DNA of 64,000 bases, taken from contig NC_021191.1 in NCBI RefSeq assembly GCF_000389965.1, forward strand, positions 6,945,501 to 7,009,500, in the 5' to 3' direction. This DNA comes from Actinoplanes sp. N902-109. Its GTDB lineage: Bacteria; Actinomycetota; Actinomycetes; Mycobacteriales; Micromonosporaceae. Positions 1 to 8,179 of the stretch are shown here, in pieces. Every line of letters begins with the position of its first letter. The stretch's first letter is position 1. The notes beneath the pieces were generated by a model. The model was not told the origin of the DNA and searched no databases. It saw nothing but the letters and a program-made list of their open reading frames with translations. The position numbers were made by a program, and so were the translations under genes.

Positions 1-178
1 CAGCCGGAACGGACCTGCTCGCATAGCCCAGCCGGAACGGACCTGCTCGCATAGCCCAGCCGGAACGGACCTGCTCGCATAGCCCGGCCAGGAACGGACC
101 TGCTCGCATAGCCCAGCCGGAACGGACCTGCTCGCGTAGCCCAGCCGGAACGGACCTGCTCGCATAGCCCGGCCAGGA
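1..178. repeat. 28-bp tandem array, at least six copies
   Basis: Six head-to-tail copies of a 28-29 bp unit (core CGGAACGGACCTGCTCGCAT) start at 1, 29, 57, 85, 114 and 142. The fourth copy has a 1-bp longer variant start (CGGCCAGGA), which matches the sequence at 170-178 where the array runs into the transposase remnant. There are no spacers, so this is a minisatellite and not a CRISPR. It may continue to the left of the window. Read on the minus strand, the unit continues in frame from the transposase fragment, so the array probably arose by tandem amplification of a piece of that gene. Confidence 0.9.
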
Positions 179-418
179 TCCGCTCGGTGACGCCGGGTTC
201 CTTCCATCGCTTGAACCAGCCATACACGGTCTGCCAGGGCGCGAAGTGCCCCCGGCAGCTGCCGCCACGAACACCCCGGCCGGTCGATGCATAAGATCGC
301 ACTCACGATGTCGCGGAACGCATGCACCGGGACCCGCCCGGCTCCCTGATCAGCGCAGCATCGGCTCGATGATCACCCACTGCTCATCAGTCAGGTCAAA
401 GGGATGGCCCACAACCTG
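170..418 (-). pseudogene. IS5-family transposase remnant, N-terminal part
   Basis: Minus-strand translation gives fragments of the N-terminal domain of IS5-type transposases in different frames. HPFDLTDEQWVIIEPML is read near 370-412, FRDIVSAIL and CIDRPGCSWRQLPG near 260-325, and HFAPWQTVYGWFKRWKEPG near 190-250. A stop follows the first block and at least one frameshift separates the last two. The C-terminal catalytic part is absent, because the 28-bp array takes its place. I see no clear terminal inverted repeats. It marks an old insertion at the edge of the conserved block. Confidence 0.75.
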
Positions 419-614
419 ACCCTGCCGCGACTATCGAAATCGCCGCGGGCACGCCGTCCGGAATCCCTCAAAATACTCACTGAGGGGTGGTGAGCGGCCG
501 GACGCCACCGGGCACGGCGTTGGTCGGATGTGTGCGGGTGCTCGCCGAGTCACCCGAAGCCCGGCGCGAATGACAGCTGCGCGCCGGGCGCGGCAGCATG
601 AAGTCAGCCCGAAA

Positions 615-792
615 CGGCCAAGCGCGCAACCGGCCAAGCGCGCAACCGGCCAAGCGCGCAAGCGGGCACGCGCGCAACCGGCCAGGGGGCGCAAGCGGGC
701 ACGCGCGCAAGCGGGCAGGAGCGTAAGCGGGCATGCGCCTGAGCGGCACAGGCGCCTGAGCAGCTGGCGGCCTGAGCGGCCAGCTGCGCGAG
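615..792. repeat. 16-bp degenerate tandem array, about 11 units
   Basis: From 615 the sequence falls into consecutive 16-17 bp units, first CGGCCAAGCGCGCAAC three times with little change, then diverging to units such as CGGGCACGCGCGCAAG and CGGGCATGCGCCTGAG. The period holds to about 792. Open frames cross it on both strands, but they are low-complexity Arg/Ala/Pro strings, so I do not call a gene. It lies downstream of relA, beyond the relA terminator. No gene is seen between 419 and 858. Confidence 0.75.
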
Positions 793-858
793 CAGTCGCG
801 CGCCCGTGCACCTAGCCCGCCCAAGCGACCCCGCGCCCAGGCACCCAGCAGCCCAAGC

Positions 859-882
859 GCCCGGCCGCGCGAGCGGCCGGGC
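859..882 (-). terminator. Hairpin downstream of relA
   Basis: A perfect 10-bp stem GCCCGGCCGC/GCGGCCGGGC closes a GCGA tetraloop 12 bases past the relA stop. There is no clear U-tract, as is usual for actinobacterial terminators. Confidence 0.75.
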
Positions 883-894
883 GGGTGGGGTGGG

Positions 895-3603
895 TCAGGC
901 GCCGGAGGTTACGCGGTAGGCGTCGAAGACGCCGTCGACCTTGCGGACGGCGGCTACCAGGTGGCCCAGGTGTTTGGGGTCGGCCATCTCGAAGGTGAAG
1001 CGGCTGACCGCCACCCGGTCGCGGGTTGTGGTGACCGTGGCCGAGAGGATGTTGACGCGCTCCTCCGAGAGCACCCGGGTGACGTCCGCCAGGAGCTTGT
1101 GCCGGTCGAGCGCCTCGACCTGGATGGCGACCAGGAAGGTGGAGGCCGAGGTGGGTTTCCAGCTGACCTCGACCACACGCTCGGGCTGGGCGCGCAGGTC
1201 CTCGGCGTTGGCGCAGTCCTCGCGGTGGACGCTGACGCCGCCGGAGCGGGTGACGAAGCCGAAGACCGCGTCGCCCGGCACCGGGGTGCAGCAGCGGGCG
1301 AGTTTCACCCAGACGTCGCTGACGTCCTTGACCACGACGCCCGGGTCCTGGGCCGAGGTGCGGTTGCGGGGCGGGCGGGTGGCGACGGCGGTTTCGGCGA
1401 TGTCCTCGACCGCGCCTTCCTCGCCACCGAAGCCGGCCACGAGTTTCTGCACGACCGACTGGGCCGAGACCGTGTTCTCCCCGACCGCGGCGTAGAGCGA
1501 GGCCACGTCGGCCAGGTGCAGGTCGCGGGCGATCGTGGTGAGGTTGTCGCTGGTCAGCATGCGCTGCAGGGGCAGGCCCTGCTTGCGCATCGCCTTGACG
1601 ATGGCCTCCTTGCCGTCCTCGATCGCTTCCTCGCGGCGCTCCTTGTTGAAGTACTGCCGGATCTTGGTGCGGGCGCGGGGGCTCTTGACGAAGCCGAGCC
1701 AGTCCTGGGTGGGACCGGCGGTGGCCGACTTGGAGGTGAAGATCTCGATGACGTCGCCGTTGGACAGCGTCGACTCGAGCGGCACGAGCTTGCCGTTGAC
1801 CCGGGCGCCGATCGTCTTGTGGCCGACCTCGGTGTGCACCGCGTACGCGAAATCGACCGGGGTGGAACCGGTGGGCAGCGGGATGACGTCGCCCTTGGGG
1901 GTGAAGACGTACACCTCCTGGCTGCTCAGGTCGAAACGCAGCGCGTCCAGGAACTCGCTGGGGTCGCTGGCCTCGCGCTGCCAGTCGAGCAGCTGGCGCA
2001 GCCAGGTCATCTCGTCGATGTGGGCCGGCGGCCCGACGATGGTGGCGCCCTTCTGCTCCTTGTACTTCCAGTGGGCGGCGATGCCGAACTCGGCCGTGCG
2101 GTGCATGGCGAACGTGCGGATCTGCATCTCCACCGGCTTGCCGGTGGGCCCGATGACCGTCGTGTGCAACGACTGGTACATGTTGAACTTGGGCATCGCG
2201 ATGTAGTCCTTGAACCGGCCCGGCACCGGCTGCCAGTTGGCGTGGATGACGCCCAGCGCCGCGTAGCAGTCGCGCACGGTGTCGACCAGGATGCGCACGC
2301 CGACCAGGTCGTAGATGTCGCTGAAGTCGCGGCCCCGCACGATCATCTTCTGGTAGATCGAGTACAGGTGCTTGGGCCGGCCGGTGACCTCGGCCTTGAT
2401 CTTGGCCGACTTGAGGTCGAGCCCGACCCGGTTGGTCACCTGGCGCAGCAGGGCCTCGCGCTGCGGCTGGTGCTCGCCGATGAGCCGGTTGATCTCCTCG
2501 AACCGCTTGGGGAACAGGGTGCCGAACGCCAGGTCCTCGAGCTCCCACTTGATCGTGTTCATGCCGAGGCGGTGGGCCAGCGGGGCCAGGATCTCCAGCG
2601 TTTCCTTGGCCTTCTGCTCCTGCTTGGCGCGCGGCAGGAAGGTCAGGGTGCGCATGTTGTGCAGCCGGTCGGCGAGCTTGATGACCAGCACCCGGGGGTC
2701 CTTGGCCATCGCGACGACCATCTTGCGGATCGTCTCGGCCTTGGCCGCGTCGCCCAGTTTGACCCGGTCGAGCTTGGTGACGCCGTCGACCAGCAGTGCG
2801 ACCTCGCCACCGAAGTCGGTGCGCATCTGCTCGAGACCGTAGTCGGTGTCCTCGATCGTGTCGTGCAGCAGCGCTGCGACCAGCGTCGTCGTGTCCATGC
2901 CCAGGTTGGCCAGGATGGTCGCCACGGCCAGCGGGTGGGTGATGTACGGGTCGCCGGACTTGCGGTACTGCCCCGAGTGCCAGCGGGCGGCGACGTCGAA
3001 GGCGCGCTGCAGCGCCCGGCCGTCGGCCTTGGGGTGGCTGGCCCGGTGCGTCGCGATCAGCGGCTCGAGCACCTCGCTGACCTGGGTGCTCTGCCACGGC
3101 GCGTTGAACCGGGCGAGCCGGGCCCGTACGCGGCGGCCGGTGGGCGCGCTGGCCAGCCCGAAACCACCGGTCTGGAGGTCGCTGGGCGACAACGGCTGGG
3201 TGGCCTCGAGGTCGGGCGGCTGCGCACCGGTCGCGGGCGCCTCCGTGGCCGGGACCGTGATGGGGCGGGACAGCCGCGGCGCGCCGCCGTCAGACCCGCT
3301 CCTGGCCGGCCCGGTCGTGCCGGTCCGGGCCGGGGCGGAACCGGTCGTCGGTGAGCCCGTCGGGGCTGAACCGGTCGGGGCTGAACCCGTCGCGGTTGCA
3401 TCAGCCGGGGCCGAAGTGCTGGGAGTGGTCGGGGTGGATCCGTCGGAAGCCGCGCCGCCATCGGGCGCCGCGCCTGCGGGTGCCGTCGTCGCCGCGTCGT
3501 CGCGCGGTTTCGAGGCCTTGGTCGCGTCGGTCGGCTGCACCGTGCCCTCCGTCGGAGGGGCGACGTCGCTGGACACCGGCCTCCTCACGTCGCTTCTGCT
3601 CAC
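895..3603 (-). CDS. relA: Bifunctional (p)ppGpp synthetase/hydrolase RelA/SpoT (Rel)
   Basis: Makes and degrades the alarmone (p)ppGpp from GTP/GDP and ATP in the stringent response; cytosolic, ribosome-associated. The 902 residues comprise a disordered Ala/Pro/Thr/Gly-rich N-terminus (about 1-155, with GSAPTGSAPTG repeats), an HD hydrolase domain with HDTIED at 247-252, a synthetase domain with the KDYIAMPKFNMYQSLH block, a TGS domain (VYVFTPKGDVIPLPTG) and a C-terminal ACT domain. Both active sites look intact, so it should be a long bifunctional Rel. The family is usually 720-850 residues; the excess is the N-terminal tail, so a later start near residue 150 is possible. The gene follows apt and has its own terminator. 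The gene order matches mycobacteria. Confidence 0.95.
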   Translation of the reverse strand: MSRSDVRRPVSSDVAPPTEGTVQPTDATKASKPRDDAATTAPAGAAPDGGAASDGSTPTTPSTSAPADATATGSAPTGSAPTGSPTTGSAPARTGTTGPARSGSDGGAPRLSRPITVPATEAPATGAQPPDLEATQPLSPSDLQTGGFGLASAPTGRRVRARLARFNAPWQSTQVSEVLEPLIATHRASHPKADGRALQRAFDVAARWHSGQYRKSGDPYITHPLAVATILANLGMDTTTLVAALLHDTIEDTDYGLEQMRTDFGGEVALLVDGVTKLDRVKLGDAAKAETIRKMVVAMAKDPRVLVIKLADRLHNMRTLTFLPRAKQEQKAKETLEILAPLAHRLGMNTIKWELEDLAFGTLFPKRFEEINRLIGEHQPQREALLRQVTNRVGLDLKSAKIKAEVTGRPKHLYSIYQKMIVRGRDFSDIYDLVGVRILVDTVRDCYAALGVIHANWQPVPGRFKDYIAMPKFNMYQSLHTTVIGPTGKPVEMQIRTFAMHRTAEFGIAAHWKYKEQKGATIVGPPAHIDEMTWLRQLLDWQREASDPSEFLDALRFDLSSQEVYVFTPKGDVIPLPTGSTPVDFAYAVHTEVGHKTIGARVNGKLVPLESTLSNGDVIEIFTSKSATAGPTQDWLGFVKSPRARTKIRQYFNKERREEAIEDGKEAIVKAMRKQGLPLQRMLTSDNLTTIARDLHLADVASLYAAVGENTVSAQSVVQKLVAGFGGEEGAVEDIAETAVATRPPRNRTSAQDPGVVVKDVSDVWVKLARCCTPVPGDAVFGFVTRSGGVSVHREDCANAEDLRAQPERVVEVSWKPTSASTFLVAIQVEALDRHKLLADVTRVLSEERVNILSATVTTTRDRVAVSRFTFEMADPKHLGHLVAAVRKVDGVFDAYRVTSGA

Positions 3604-3625
3604 TCGGTTGGAAACGCAATGCTAC

Positions 3626-3673
3626 CCGCCGGGCTTCCCGGCCGCCGTCGGCCGAGCCGGTAAAGCCCGGCGG
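3626..3673 (-). terminator. Hairpin between apt and relA
   Basis: An 11-bp stem CCGCCGGGCTT/AAGCCCGGCGG encloses a second, smaller stem (CCGGC/GCCGG). It sits just past the apt stop and suggests relA is transcribed at least partly from its own promoter. Confidence 0.7.
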
Positions 3674-3691
3674 CACCCGGGCAGATCAGGA

Positions 3692-4255
3692 TCAAACAGA
3701 CAGAAGCGCGTGCACCGTACGGTGACCGAGCCGTTCCCGCCCGCCGAGGAAGCCGAGCTCGAGCAGCACGGTGAACCCGGCGATGGCACCGCCGGCCCGT
3801 TCCACGAGATCGAGCGCCGCTCCCGCCGTGCCCCCGGTGGCCAGCACGTCGTCGACCACGAGCACCCGCTCCCCGGCGGCGAAGGCGTCCCGGTGGACCT
3901 CCAGCGTGGCCTCGCCGTACTCCAGCGCGTAGGAGGCGGCGAACACCTCCCGCGGCAGCTTGCCGGCCTTGCGGATGGGGACCACCCCCTTGCCGGTCGC
4001 ATAGGCGATGGCCGCCGCCATGACGAAGCCACGGGCCTCGATGCCGGCCACCACGTCGAACGAGCCGGCCCCGTGGTGGGCGATGATCGCGTCGGTGACG
4101 TCGCGGAACACCTGTCCGTCGGCGAACAGCGGCATCAGGTCCTTGAAGAGCACGCCGGGCTGGGGGAAGTCCGGCACGTCCAGGACCCGGCTGGCGACCA
4201 GCGCGGCCAGGTCCGGGCCGCTGTCCCCCCGTACCGTCTCGGTTGTCTCCGTCAC
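3692..4255 (-). CDS. apt: Adenine phosphoribosyltransferase
   Basis: Converts adenine and PRPP to AMP and pyrophosphate in purine salvage; cytosolic. The 187-residue protein has the type I phosphoribosyltransferase PRPP-binding motif VLVVDDVLATGGTA near residues 130-143, the FPQPGVLFKD segment near the N-terminus and the GIEARGF block, all typical of Apt. Length fits the family (about 170-190). It lies between secF and relA as in mycobacteria, 62 bp from secF, and may be cotranscribed with the sec genes. A terminator hairpin follows it. Confidence 0.95.
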   Translation of the reverse strand: MTETTETVRGDSGPDLAALVASRVLDVPDFPQPGVLFKDLMPLFADGQVFRDVTDAIIAHHGAGSFDVVAGIEARGFVMAAAIAYATGKGVVPIRKAGKLPREVFAASYALEYGEATLEVHRDAFAAGERVLVVDDVLATGGTAGAALDLVERAGGAIAGFTVLLELGFLGGRERLGHRTVHALLSV

Positions 4256-4317
4256 CCGGACAGACTACGGCCCGCCGCCCTGGGCAGGACGGCGGGCCGG
4301 AGCAGGTGTGACCGGCG

Positions 4318-5508
4318 TCAGCGGCGCTTCTGACCGCCGCTGGGACGGTTGCCGGCGCCGCCGCCGCGGTTGGTGGTGCGCTTGCCGGCCGGGCGGGCAC
4401 CGGGGCGCGGCGTGGTGGTGCCGGGCGTGCCCGCGTACGCCGGGATGTCGGCGGACTCGCTCTCGCCGGCCGTGGTGGACCGGGTGCGCTCGCCGCGGGC
4501 CACGTCGCCGGTGCGGCCGGACGCCCGGCGGGCCAGGACCCGGGCGTTGTGCGACTTGATCCGCGGCTCCTGGTCCTTGAGCGCGGCGAGCATCGGCGAG
4601 GCGAACATGATGGACGACAGCACGCCCAGGCCCATGCCCACGAACAGCACCAGGCCGAGGTCCTTGAGCGTGCCCGCGCCCAGCAGGCCGGCACCGATGA
4701 ACAGCAGACCACCGACGGGCAGCAGGGCCACCAGGCCGGTGTTGATCGACCGCATCAGGGTCTGGTTGACCGCGAGGTTGGTGGCCTCGCTGTAGGTGCG
4801 CTGGCTGCCCGCGGTGATGCCCCTGGTGTTCTCCTGCACCTTGTCGAACACGACCACCACGTCGTACAGGGAGAAACCGAGGATCGTCAGGAAGCCGATG
4901 ACCGTCGACGGGGTGACCTCGAAGCCGACCAGCGAGTAGACACCCGCGGTCAGCACCAGGTCGAGCAGCAGCGACGACACCGCCGCCACCGCCATCCGCC
5001 ACTCGAACCGGATGACCAGGTAGCCCATCACCAGGATCAGGAAGATGACCAGACCGAGGATGGCCTGCCGGGTGACCTGGCCGCCCCAGGCCGCCGAGAC
5101 CCGGTCGTCACTGATCTTGCCGGCCGGCACGCCCAGATCCTTGACCAGGGCGTTCTTGATCCCGGTCGATTCCTCCTGGCTGAGCTTGCCGGTGCGCACG
5201 GTGTAGCTGGCGTCGGCGCCGTTGCCCACCTTCTGCGCGGCGCTGACGTTGGCGTCACCCTCGACCCCGGCGGTGTCCACCGCCCGCTGCACCGCGCTCT
5301 GCGCGGCGTCCGTGCTGCCCACCGAGGCCGGCAGGGAGAACTGGGTGCCGCCGGAGAACTCGATGCCGAGGTGGAAGCTGCGGATGAGGAAGCTGCCGAG
5401 GGCGATGACGACGAGCGCCGCCGCGATCGTGAACCACAGCTTGCGCCGGCCCACGATGTTGATGTTCGCCTCGCCCCGGTAGAGGCGATCGGCAAGGCCG
5501 TTGGCCAT
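4318..5508 (-). CDS. secF: Protein translocase subunit SecF
   Basis: Membrane partner of SecD; the SecDF complex uses the proton gradient to pull exported proteins through SecYEG. The 396 residues begin with a cytoplasmic stretch and a first membrane segment (about 25-45), then an external P1 domain opening with FHLGIEFSGGTQFSLP. Five further membrane helices follow, including the conserved GFLTILGFSLYDVVVVFDKVQEN block. The hydrophilic C-terminal tail of about 100 residues is rich in Gly, Arg, Pro and Thr and is longer than in E. coli. The start lies one base after the secD stop, so the two genes are translationally coupled. Confidence 0.95.
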   Translation of the reverse strand: MANGLADRLYRGEANINIVGRRKLWFTIAAALVVIALGSFLIRSFHLGIEFSGGTQFSLPASVGSTDAAQSAVQRAVDTAGVEGDANVSAAQKVGNGADASYTVRTGKLSQEESTGIKNALVKDLGVPAGKISDDRVSAAWGGQVTRQAILGLVIFLILVMGYLVIRFEWRMAVAAVSSLLLDLVLTAGVYSLVGFEVTPSTVIGFLTILGFSLYDVVVVFDKVQENTRGITAGSQRTYSEATNLAVNQTLMRSINTGLVALLPVGGLLFIGAGLLGAGTLKDLGLVLFVGMGLGVLSSIMFASPMLAALKDQEPRIKSHNARVLARRASGRTGDVARGERTRSTTAGESESADIPAYAGTPGTTTPRPGARPAGKRTTNRGGGAGNRPSGGQKRR

Positions 5509-5509
5509 G

Positions 5510-7429
5510 TCAGGCCTCCTTCTCGGTCGGCTGGCGCTTGAGGGCGCGGCCGAGGCCGCTGACCCGAGGCGACATGAACGCCCTCGTGCTCGCGAACAGC
5601 GTCATGATCGGGTGACGGAACAGGAACACCACGACGAGGTCGAGGACCGTGGACAGGCCCAGCGCGAACGCGAAGCCCTTCACCGCACCGATCGACACGA
5701 TGTACAGCACGACCGCCGCCATGATGGTGATGGTGTTGGCGGAGATGATGGTACGCCGTGCGCGCGCCCATGCCCTCGGTACGGCGCTACGGGCGCTTCG
5801 ACCCTCGTGGATCTCGTCCTTGAGGCGTTCGAAGTAGATGACGAACGAGTCCGCCGCGACACCCAGCGAGACGATGAAACCGGCGATGCCGGCCAGCGTC
5901 AGCGTGAAGCCCGTGGTGCGGCCGAGCACGACCAGCGCGCCGAAGGTGAGCAGACCGGACAGCAGCAGGCTCAGGAAGATCACCGAGCCGAGCAGGCGGT
6001 AGTAGAAGAACGCGTAGATGGCCACCAGGCCGAGCCCGATCGCGGCGGCGAGCAGGCCCGCCTCCAGCTGCTGGATGCCCAGGGTCGCCGAGACGGTCTG
6101 GGTCGACACCGGGGTGAACGTGACCGGCAGCGCGCCGTACTTGATCTGGTCGGCCAGCTCCTTGGCCGAGTCCGGCGAGAACGAGCCGGTGATCTGCGAC
6201 TGGCCGCTGAGCACACCCTGGATCTCGGGCGCCGAGATGACCTTCTTGTCGAGCACCACCGCGACGAGGCAGTGGGTGGCGCCGGAGGACAGCGCGGAAG
6301 CGGCGGTGAGGCACGGCGCGTTCGCGGCCGGCTGGTAGGCCTCGCGGGTCAGCGAGGTCCACTTGCCCTGCCCGGAGCCGGTGAAGTTCAGCGAGACGAC
6401 CCACTGGCCGGACTGCTGGTCGAGCTGCGGGCTGGCGCTGTCGATGTCGGTGCCGACCACCTTGGCCACGTCCAGCAGCATCTTGGCGCCGCTCTGACAG
6501 GCGACCACCTGCTGGTCCACGGCGTCGATGGCACCGCTGGGGCGCTTCTCCAGCTGCGCGCAGCTGATCGTCGGCACGTTGAACTGCATCGCGGCCGGCA
6601 GCGCGTTGACCTCGTCGCCGGTCAGCGTGTTGAACGCCTTGTACTGCTCACCGGCGGTGGGGGTGGTGGACAGGTCGACCGGTTCGGTGAGCTTGCTCGC
6701 GGCGGCCCAGGCGGCGGCGCCGACCTTCTTCTCGACCGCGGCCCGCTGCGCCTTGACGTCCGCGGTGACCGGCGCGGGGGAAGCGGAGGCGGAGGGCGCG
6801 GGCGCCGGGGCAACCGCCGAGGCGGGCGCGCTCGGGGGGACCGACGGCGACGGCGCCTGGCCGAGCACCTCGCCGCCACCCTGACCGCCGGTGGAGGCGG
6901 ACGGTGCGGCGCTGCCGGTGATTGCGGGGGCCTTGGAAGCGCCCGCGCTGGGCGCGGCGCTGCCGCTCGGCGCGGCGCTGGGCGCGGCGCTCGGCGGGTT
7001 GACCGCGGCGGCGGCGTTGTCGCCGGTCGCCTTGAGCACCATGCGGAACCGCATCTGCGCGGCCTGGCCGACGTTCTTCAGCTGGTCGTTGGCCTCACCG
7101 GCGACCGAGACCACGATGTTGCGGTTGCCCTCGATGACAACCTCGGCCTCGGCCACGCCCAGCGCGTTGACGCGCTGGTCGATGATCTTGCGCGCCTCCT
7201 CCATGCTGTTCTGGTTGGGCACCTGGCCGTTGGCCAGCAGCGACGCCTGGTACGTGGCCTGGGTGCCGCCGATCAGGTCGAGACCCAGCTTCGGCTTCAA
7301 CCGCTCCTGGTAGCCCAGCCCCTTGGTGCCCGGCCCGAAGAAAACCAGCACGTAGAGGATGGCGAAGAGGAGCCCGAGCACGGCGAGCTGCCGTCCGGGA
7401 TGCGGTTGTCCCTGTGGTGGTCGTGCCAC
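5510..7429 (-). CDS. secD: Protein translocase subunit SecD
   Basis: Partner of SecF in proton-driven protein export. I place the start at a GTG at 7429 (VARPPQGQP), preceded by GAGGAG ten bases upstream; the frame stays open 27 codons further. The 639 residues include a first membrane helix (LAVLGLLFAILYVLVFF), the LGLDLIGGTQ motif, a large extracytoplasmic domain and five C-terminal helices with VSLGVAADSFVIYFERLKDE. Inside the external domain is a Pro/Ala/Ser/Gly-rich stretch of about 90 residues, a common actinobacterial expansion. Upstream lies yajC with its own terminator, so a promoter may lie in 7440-7610, where an AT-rich patch is seen near 7545-7560. Confidence 0.93.
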   Translation of the reverse strand: MARPPQGQPHPGRQLAVLGLLFAILYVLVFFGPGTKGLGYQERLKPKLGLDLIGGTQATYQASLLANGQVPNQNSMEEARKIIDQRVNALGVAEAEVVIEGNRNIVVSVAGEANDQLKNVGQAAQMRFRMVLKATGDNAAAAVNPPSAAPSAAPSGSAAPSAGASKAPAITGSAAPSASTGGQGGGEVLGQAPSPSVPPSAPASAVAPAPAPSASASPAPVTADVKAQRAAVEKKVGAAAWAAASKLTEPVDLSTTPTAGEQYKAFNTLTGDEVNALPAAMQFNVPTISCAQLEKRPSGAIDAVDQQVVACQSGAKMLLDVAKVVGTDIDSASPQLDQQSGQWVVSLNFTGSGQGKWTSLTREAYQPAANAPCLTAASALSSGATHCLVAVVLDKKVISAPEIQGVLSGQSQITGSFSPDSAKELADQIKYGALPVTFTPVSTQTVSATLGIQQLEAGLLAAAIGLGLVAIYAFFYYRLLGSVIFLSLLLSGLLTFGALVVLGRTTGFTLTLAGIAGFIVSLGVAADSFVIYFERLKDEIHEGRSARSAVPRAWARARRTIISANTITIMAAVVLYIVSIGAVKGFAFALGLSTVLDLVVVFLFRHPIMTLFASTRAFMSPRVSGLGRALKRQPTEKEA

Positions 7430-7610
7430 GACTGTCGAACTCCTCGTGCTGAGGGCTGCCGCGGGAGCGCGGCGGCAGGTGGGGATCGGTGGACGCGGGG
7501 GTTCTCGCACCGGACGTGACGTTCCGGCTGGTTTGCCCGGCGACGATTATTCACAACAATGGGCCGCTTGGGGAGGTTTCCTCGCCCGCGGCCCGGGTAC
7601 AGACTGTGGC

Positions 7611-7632
7611 CGGCCCGCCACGCAGCGGGCCG
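7611..7632 (-). terminator. Hairpin downstream of yajC
   Basis: A perfect 8-bp stem CGGCCCGC/GCGGGCCG with a 6-base loop lies just past the yajC stop, in the gap before secD. Confidence 0.6.
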
Positions 7633-7644
7633 AACCGGGACGAA

Positions 7645-8070
7645 TCAGTCCTTGGACTTGCGGGTCTCGACGACCGGGCTCGGGATCGGGTCGTCGGCCA
7701 CGGGCTCGGTGACGACCGGCTGAGCGGTCTCGGCCGGAGCGGTCTCGGCCAGGACGGGCTCGGCGGCGGTCGCCGACTCCTGCCGGACCACCCGCGCGAT
7801 GGCCGGGCGGGCGTAGCGGGCGTTGACCCCGGGATAGATCTCGAGCGTGACCACCTCGTCGCCGGCCTCGACGACCGTCCCGTGCAGACCGCCGATCGTC
7901 ACCACCTCGTCGCCCGGGCCCAGCGCCGACTGCATGGCCTGCGCCTCACGACGCCGCTTCTGCTGCGGGCGGATCATCATGAAATACATGACGCCGAAGA
8001 GCAGGACGATGAGGAGCAAAGGAGCGAAGCTGCCGCCGCCGCCGCTCGATGCAGCTGCTACTGAAAACAC
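7645..8070 (-). CDS. yajC: Preprotein translocase subunit YajC
   Basis: Small accessory membrane protein of the Sec-SecDF holotranslocon. The 141 residues have a short external N-terminus, one membrane helix (about 14-33, FAPLLLIVLLFGVMYFMMI) and the family signature IRPQQKRRREAQAMQSAL, followed by the soluble GDEVVTIGGLHGTV domain. A Glu/Ala/Pro-rich tail of about 40 residues is variable in actinobacteria. It lies between ruvB and secD as in mycobacteria. Confidence 0.93.
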   Translation of the reverse strand: MFSVAAASSGGGGSFAPLLLIVLLFGVMYFMMIRPQQKRRREAQAMQSALGPGDEVVTIGGLHGTVVEAGDEVVTLEIYPGVNARYARPAIARVVRQESATAAEPVLAETAPAETAQPVVTEPVADDPIPSPVVETRKSKD

Positions 8071-8179
8071 GAGGTGAACCTTCCATGGGGTCGTCAGACG
8101 GCGTCGACTCTAATCCCTTTTCCTGGGAACTAGTTGACCGGCACACGTCTCGTTCACATTACGGAGACGGATCGCCGGA

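Noticed and set aside
1..178. CRISPR array
   Set aside because: The units are contiguous with no unique spacers, and no cas gene is in the window.
961..3354. Long plus-strand open frame opposite relA (797 codons)
   Set aside because: It is a shadow of relA: low-complexity, no family match, no ribosome-binding site, and the GC-rich third positions of relA leave the opposite strand open.
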